Source: Ruminococcus sp. (GTDB lineage Bacteria; Bacillota_A; Clostridia; Oscillospirales; Ruminococcaceae). From it: a DNA stretch of 8,116 nucleotides. Position numbers and translations under genes: made by a program. The notes beneath the pieces are model-generated. The model did not search any database and was not told the origin of the DNA. It saw only the letters and a program-made list of their open reading frames with translations. Positions 5,592 to 8,116 of the stretch are shown here, in pieces. The stretch's first letter is position 1; every line of letters begins with the position of its first letter. The stretch is taken from NCBI GenBank assembly GCA_017418765.1, contig JAFOMV010000102.1:1-8116 (forward strand). The letters run 5' to 3'.

Positions 5592-6518
5592 TTATGGCTC
5601 TTTAGGGAATTTGTCCGTATAAGTTCCTGTTTTGGTGATGATACCTTTGCTGCTGCCTTTTATCTCAATGAACATGATCCTTGCTGTATTTTCGCTGTCT
5701 ATTTTCATGCAGTCCCACAGGTCTTCCCCTTTGTATCCGCTGTATACGATATATCGGTTCTTCATTGCACGGCAGTCAAGCTTGTCCCTGTACTCCAGTG
5801 CCTGCTGAGGTGAATAGAGGAATCGCATATCCAGTTCGGAATAGGTATGCCTTACAATTTTATATCCGAGTGCCGTGCTGTCCTCAAGGTCATAGTGACC
5901 GTATTCTCCGTTTATGTCTGCCATGTGGTAGTTACTGCCAAGCCTTTTTCGGTCAGCACCAACACCTGATACAAGACATGCGCCCTCGTCAAACAGGAAA
6001 GTTTCAGGCTGCTGAAAAGCAGTGATCCTGACAGTATTTGCGTCCCTGATGTAAGGGTATGTGCCGCACAGTTTGTATGAAAGCGCTGCAACAGCATCCC
6101 ACATAGCCGTATTCTGCTTAATATAGATGTAATTGCTGGCATCGGCATTATTCTCATGCTCGACGTAAGGGAGCGTACAGTAGTTGTCCATAAGGCTGTT
6201 GAGGGATATCCCCATTTTCAGTCCCGGCTCTATCTGGTTCCTGCAAAGCTGTGATGTGAAGCCGCTTGATGTAAGATACGCTTTCCTTATACTGCCGCTT
6301 TTTTTGATCTCAAAAGTGTCTATACAGCCGTGATGTATCAGTTTTCCGTTAATGATAAGTTTCGCTTCTGCAATATCGTCAGTATCACCGAGGTCAGACA
6401 GGAAAGCGGCCGAAAGCTTAGTATAAGGCAGATAGGCGTCCTTGACGAATGAAAATGATAGTATATCTTCTGCTTCATAAATGCTCATGTCCTTTTTGAC
6501 GAGCACAAGCTTAGTCAT
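5592..6518 (-). CDS. Phage tail/baseplate hub-like protein
   Basis: This 308-residue protein has no signal peptide or membrane segment. It begins with a beta-rich domain (about 1-80), including AKLIINGKLIHHGCIDTFEI (52-71), like the N-terminal barrel of phage hub proteins of the gpD/XkdQ type. A conserved-looking middle follows with SQLCRNQIEPGL (89-100), ISLNSLMDNY (104-113), a SNYIYIKQN segment and ALSYKLCGTYPYI, then a C-terminal beta region. Hubs connect the tail tube to the baseplate or tip. The assignment is from pattern memory of Firmicutes prophage proteins, not a search. The ribosome binding site GGAGGTG lies at 6533-6527, and the ATG overlaps the upstream stop (ATGA), showing tight co-translation. 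A pre-neck appendage protein is an alternative. Confidence 0.6.
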   Translation of the reverse strand: MTKLVLVKKDMSIYEAEDILSFSFVKDAYLPYTKLSAAFLSDLGDTDDIAEAKLIINGKLIHHGCIDTFEIKKSGSIRKAYLTSSGFTSQLCRNQIEPGLKMGISLNSLMDNYCTLPYVEHENNADASNYIYIKQNTAMWDAVAALSYKLCGTYPYIRDANTVRITAFQQPETFLFDEGACLVSGVGADRKRLGSNYHMADINGEYGHYDLEDSTALGYKIVRHTYSELDMRFLYSPQQALEYRDKLDCRAMKNRYIVYSGYKGEDLWDCMKIDSENTARIMFIEIKGSSKGIITKTGTYTDKFPKEP

Positions 6519-6901
6519 TCTTCTGACACCTCCGCTTCATCGAAGGTTATGAGGGTAAACGAAACATCATACCAGTCATTGCCGCTGTCCGTAAGCTCAT
6601 ACTTCTGCATTATACACCCTGAGAATCTGACTCCCCTGTAGATAACAGTATATGTCCTGTCTGATGTCATAGCGCCGCCGAGGTCAACAAGTATCCCTAC
6701 GGAGGAACTCATATCGTATATCCTTCCCGAAAAAACAAGGCGAAGTGAACGGACAGCCGATGATGTCATAAGGCTTTTTCCGTTCACTGTATTCTCCTCG
6801 TTGATGGCTTTTACTGCTGAGGCTTTGAAGCTTTCGCAGAAAACAGTGAGATCGCCCATAGTTACGGGAAATGCCTCACGTGATGTCATAGCTGTACTCA
6901 T
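6515..6901 (-). CDS. Uncharacterised phage-cluster protein, beta-rich
   Basis: This 128-residue protein is unrecognised by name. It alternates polar and hydrophobic residues in a way typical of beta proteins, with notable stretches VRSLRLVFSGRIYD (about 50-63), TYTVIYRGVRFSGC and NDWYDVSFTLITFDE near the C-terminus, which ends acidic. The ribosome binding site AAAGGGG lies at 6914-6908. Its start overlaps the stop of the gene before it and its stop overlaps the start of the hub-like gene, both as ATGA. Such coupling and the neighbours suggest a structural tail or baseplate component, which is inference. There are no cysteine clusters or enzyme motifs. Confidence 0.7.
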   Translation of the reverse strand: MSTAMTSREAFPVTMGDLTVFCESFKASAVKAINEENTVNGKSLMTSSAVRSLRLVFSGRIYDMSSSVGILVDLGGAMTSDRTYTVIYRGVRFSGCIMQKYELTDSGNDWYDVSFTLITFDEAEVSEE

Positions 6902-7305
6902 AAACAGCCCCTTTCGGTTCTGTCCATGCCTGATGCAGAAAGCCTTATCGTCAGCACAAGGCGCTGAATGTTGCTGTCAAATCGGACTGTCATTTTCCTG
7001 AGCGAGCAGTTCATATCAGTCATACTTTTCAGAACAGGTTCGATATTATCACAGTAATAGGTGTATATCGCCTGCATGGACATATTTTTTGTGCCTGTGA
7101 CATTTATCTCAAATTCAGTCTTGAACGGCAGATAAATGCTGAACTGCGAATATATGGGCGGAGCTGTTTCAAAAGCGCCTATGCCTATGATCGTGAATAT
7201 CCCGCCCTTTTTTTCGACAGGATAAGCGTCAAAAGCACTGTAGACGTTCTGTACGCCCTTTTCTGTGAATTGTGATACAATGCTGTCAAGTATCTCTTTA
7301 AGCAT
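6898..7305 (-). CDS. Uncharacterised phage-cluster protein, possibly tail-completion-like
   Basis: This 135-residue protein starts with a helix (MLKEILDSIVSQFTEKG) followed by a mixed alpha/beta region (AFDAYPVEKKGGIFTIIGIG, then FSIYLPFKTEFEINVTG), a second helix with IYTYYCDNIEPVLKSM, and closing strands (KMTVRFDSNIQRLVLTIRLSASG). Helix followed by beta sheet is the general layout of tail-terminator or tail-completion proteins of long-tailed phages, but I see no diagnostic motif and rate that as a guess from size, layout and context. The ribosome binding site GAGGAGG lies at 7320-7314. The gene is three bases after the 123-residue gene and overlaps the next one by four bases. Confidence 0.7.
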   Translation of the reverse strand: MLKEILDSIVSQFTEKGVQNVYSAFDAYPVEKKGGIFTIIGIGAFETAPPIYSQFSIYLPFKTEFEINVTGTKNMSMQAIYTYYCDNIEPVLKSMTDMNCSLRKMTVRFDSNIQRLVLTIRLSASGMDRTERGCL

Positions 7306-7308
7306 GGT

Positions 7309-7680
7309 TCAAACCTCCTCGCCTGTGCTGAAAGCTATAAATACAAAATCTGCGTTTTTTAAGATATCGCTGCAAAGCCTCAGATAGTCCCTGAGCATTT
7401 TTTCAGCGTAGGTAAGGGATATGTCATGTTCATCCTTTGACATTTTTCCTGCAAAAGTCACCTCTGACCTGTCCTGAGCGCAAAGTATCTGACGGTACCT
7501 GTAATTTGCGATAGCGGCACTTAGATAATTCAGTCTCACATCAGACCTGTAGATATCGCTGATAAGCATACGTTCAGCCTCTGCCATAGACATTTCTATT
7601 ACAGGGTCATATTCTGAGGATGTCTCACAGTCGAATCCCGAAAAAAGCTTGAAAAGCATTTTTACAGTAATGATATCCAT
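7309..7680 (-). CDS. Uncharacterised phage-cluster protein, possibly connector-like
   Basis: This 123-residue protein is mainly helical, including MSMAEAERMLISDIY (about 30-44), YLSAAIANYRYRQILCAQ (about 52-69) and LTYAEKMLRDYLRLCSDIL near the end, separated by a short strand EVTFAGKMS. This resembles helical head-tail connector proteins that follow the protease/capsid block in prophages; the match is to overall layout only. Its ribosome binding site AGGAGG overlaps the stop codon of the upstream protease-like gene (7691-7689), so the two are probably translated together. No membrane segment is seen. Confidence 0.68.
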   Translation of the reverse strand: MDIITVKMLFKLFSGFDCETSSEYDPVIEMSMAEAERMLISDIYRSDVRLNYLSAAIANYRYRQILCAQDRSEVTFAGKMSKDEHDISLTYAEKMLRDYLRLCSDILKNADFVFIAFSTGEEV

Positions 7681-7688
7681 TTTTCCTC

Positions 7689-8116
7689 CTATCTCATGGA
7701 AAAGCCCGAAGCTTCATCATCTGCGGTATCGCAGGCAAGCTGTATCTCAACTCCGCCCCTGCACCTTGCCTCTAAGCTTTTCTTGAAAGCGATGAGCTGT
7801 GCGGTTGACATATTTTTAGCCGAAAGCGAAGCCATATCAGCTGCATCACGGCCGCCAGCGAAGTATGCACATCTGCGTATGTCACGGCGGAGTTCATCAT
7901 CTGCCGCCATGATATCAGCCTCATATGAAGCGTGTACCTTTTCATTTTCGGTGAAGCGCTTGGTGACACCTGCGTTTACCTGAGCGGGAACAGCTACGAA
8001 GCTCCATTCATATGTATCGGTGATATCATCAAGGATGGTGTGGCAAGTCTTTCCGCCGTAGGTGCCGCCCTTTTTGTGAGAGCAGTTGTCGGCGTCACAG
8101 CTGCATACTGAGCAGA
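7689..8116 (-). CDS. Prohead-protease-like protein, C-terminal part (cut by window edge)
   Basis: The frame is open to the right edge and gives 141 residues ending at the TAG at 7691-7689; an internal ATG at 7910 is not the real start. Near its beginning is a metal-site-like cluster, CSVCSC then CSH and a further C (fragment residues 1-6, 11-13 and 24), followed by TYEWSFVAVPAQVNAGVTK (34-52). That combination is familiar from the C-terminal part of prohead protease/scaffold proteins in Clostridia prophages, which process the capsid shell. The protease core would lie outside the window. The rest is a helical, charged tail rich in Ala, Arg and Asp. The family call is from memory of the motif. 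It is the first visible gene of the leftward cluster. Confidence 0.6.
   Translation of the reverse strand, partial: CSVCSCDADNCSHKKGGTYGGKTCHTILDDITDTYEWSFVAVPAQVNAGVTKRFTENEKVHASYEADIMAADDELRRDIRRCAYFAGGRDAADMASLSAKNMSTAQLIAFKKSLEARCRGGVEIQLACDTADDEASGFSMR

Noticed and set aside
5421..6025. Plus-strand reading frames opposite the FeoA-like and hub-like genes
   Set aside because: They are antisense to minus-strand genes that have strong ribosome binding sites and overlapping starts, and their protein sequences look random.
7689..7910. Separate 73-residue gene starting at the ATG at 7910
   Set aside because: The frame stays open to the window edge, and the upstream 68 codons contain a recognisable conserved motif, so the ATG is internal.
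1..8116. CRISPR arrays, tRNA genes, rRNA genes or insertion sequences
   Set aside because: No regularly spaced direct repeats, cloverleaf pattern, rRNA core sequence or transposase with flanking inverted repeats was found on reading.

Overview
The window looks like part of the chromosome of a low-to-mid G+C Firmicute, most likely a Ruminococcus-type member of the Oscillospiraceae. The reasons are the order SRP RNA - dnaX - ybaB - recR, strong AGGAGG-type ribosome binding sites on nearly every gene, consensus TTGACA/TATAAT promoters and the flavour of the protein sequences. The genus is an inference from these features, not a database match.

Layout. (1) Positions 1-176 hold the start of a leftward dapF gene (15 codons), its promoter, and a roughly 94-nt leader that can fold in two mutually exclusive ways, one of which buries the dapF ribosome binding site. 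(2) Positions 177-366 show nothing clear. (3) A perfect promoter at 367-395 drives a small SRP RNA (about 440-567). Directly behind it, on the same strand, come a two-TM tetratricopeptide-like membrane protein (590-1492), dnaX (1518-3149), ybaB (3296-3646) and recR (3653-4255), ending at a large hairpin. This is the conserved replication/repair block: DnaX is the clamp-loader subunit, YbaB a small DNA-binding protein and RecR a recombination mediator. ybaB has its own strong ribosome binding site behind two stem-loops, and its codon use suggests higher expression than its neighbours.

(4) Positions 4321-4729 are very AT-rich and non-coding with several small hairpins. (5) A good promoter at 4730-4758 and a good terminator at 5223-5249 bracket an isolated transcript of about 485 nt. 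Its 5' half is structured and non-coding. Its 3' half holds an unrecognised 79-codon reading frame with no ribosome binding site and atypical codons. I cannot tell whether this is a large non-coding RNA, a leaderless small-protein mRNA, or a remnant of transferred DNA. It is one of the two most interesting parts of the window, with the dapF leader.

(6) From 5289 to the right edge everything runs leftward. A tightly packed, overlapping cluster resembles phage structural genes: a prohead-protease-like C-terminus (cut by the window edge), three small unrecognised proteins and a tail/baseplate-hub-like protein, followed by a small FeoA-like protein and a bidirectional terminator. No major capsid or tape-measure gene lies between the protease-like and hub-like genes, so the cluster is either a reduced, domesticated structural cassette or a prophage remnant.
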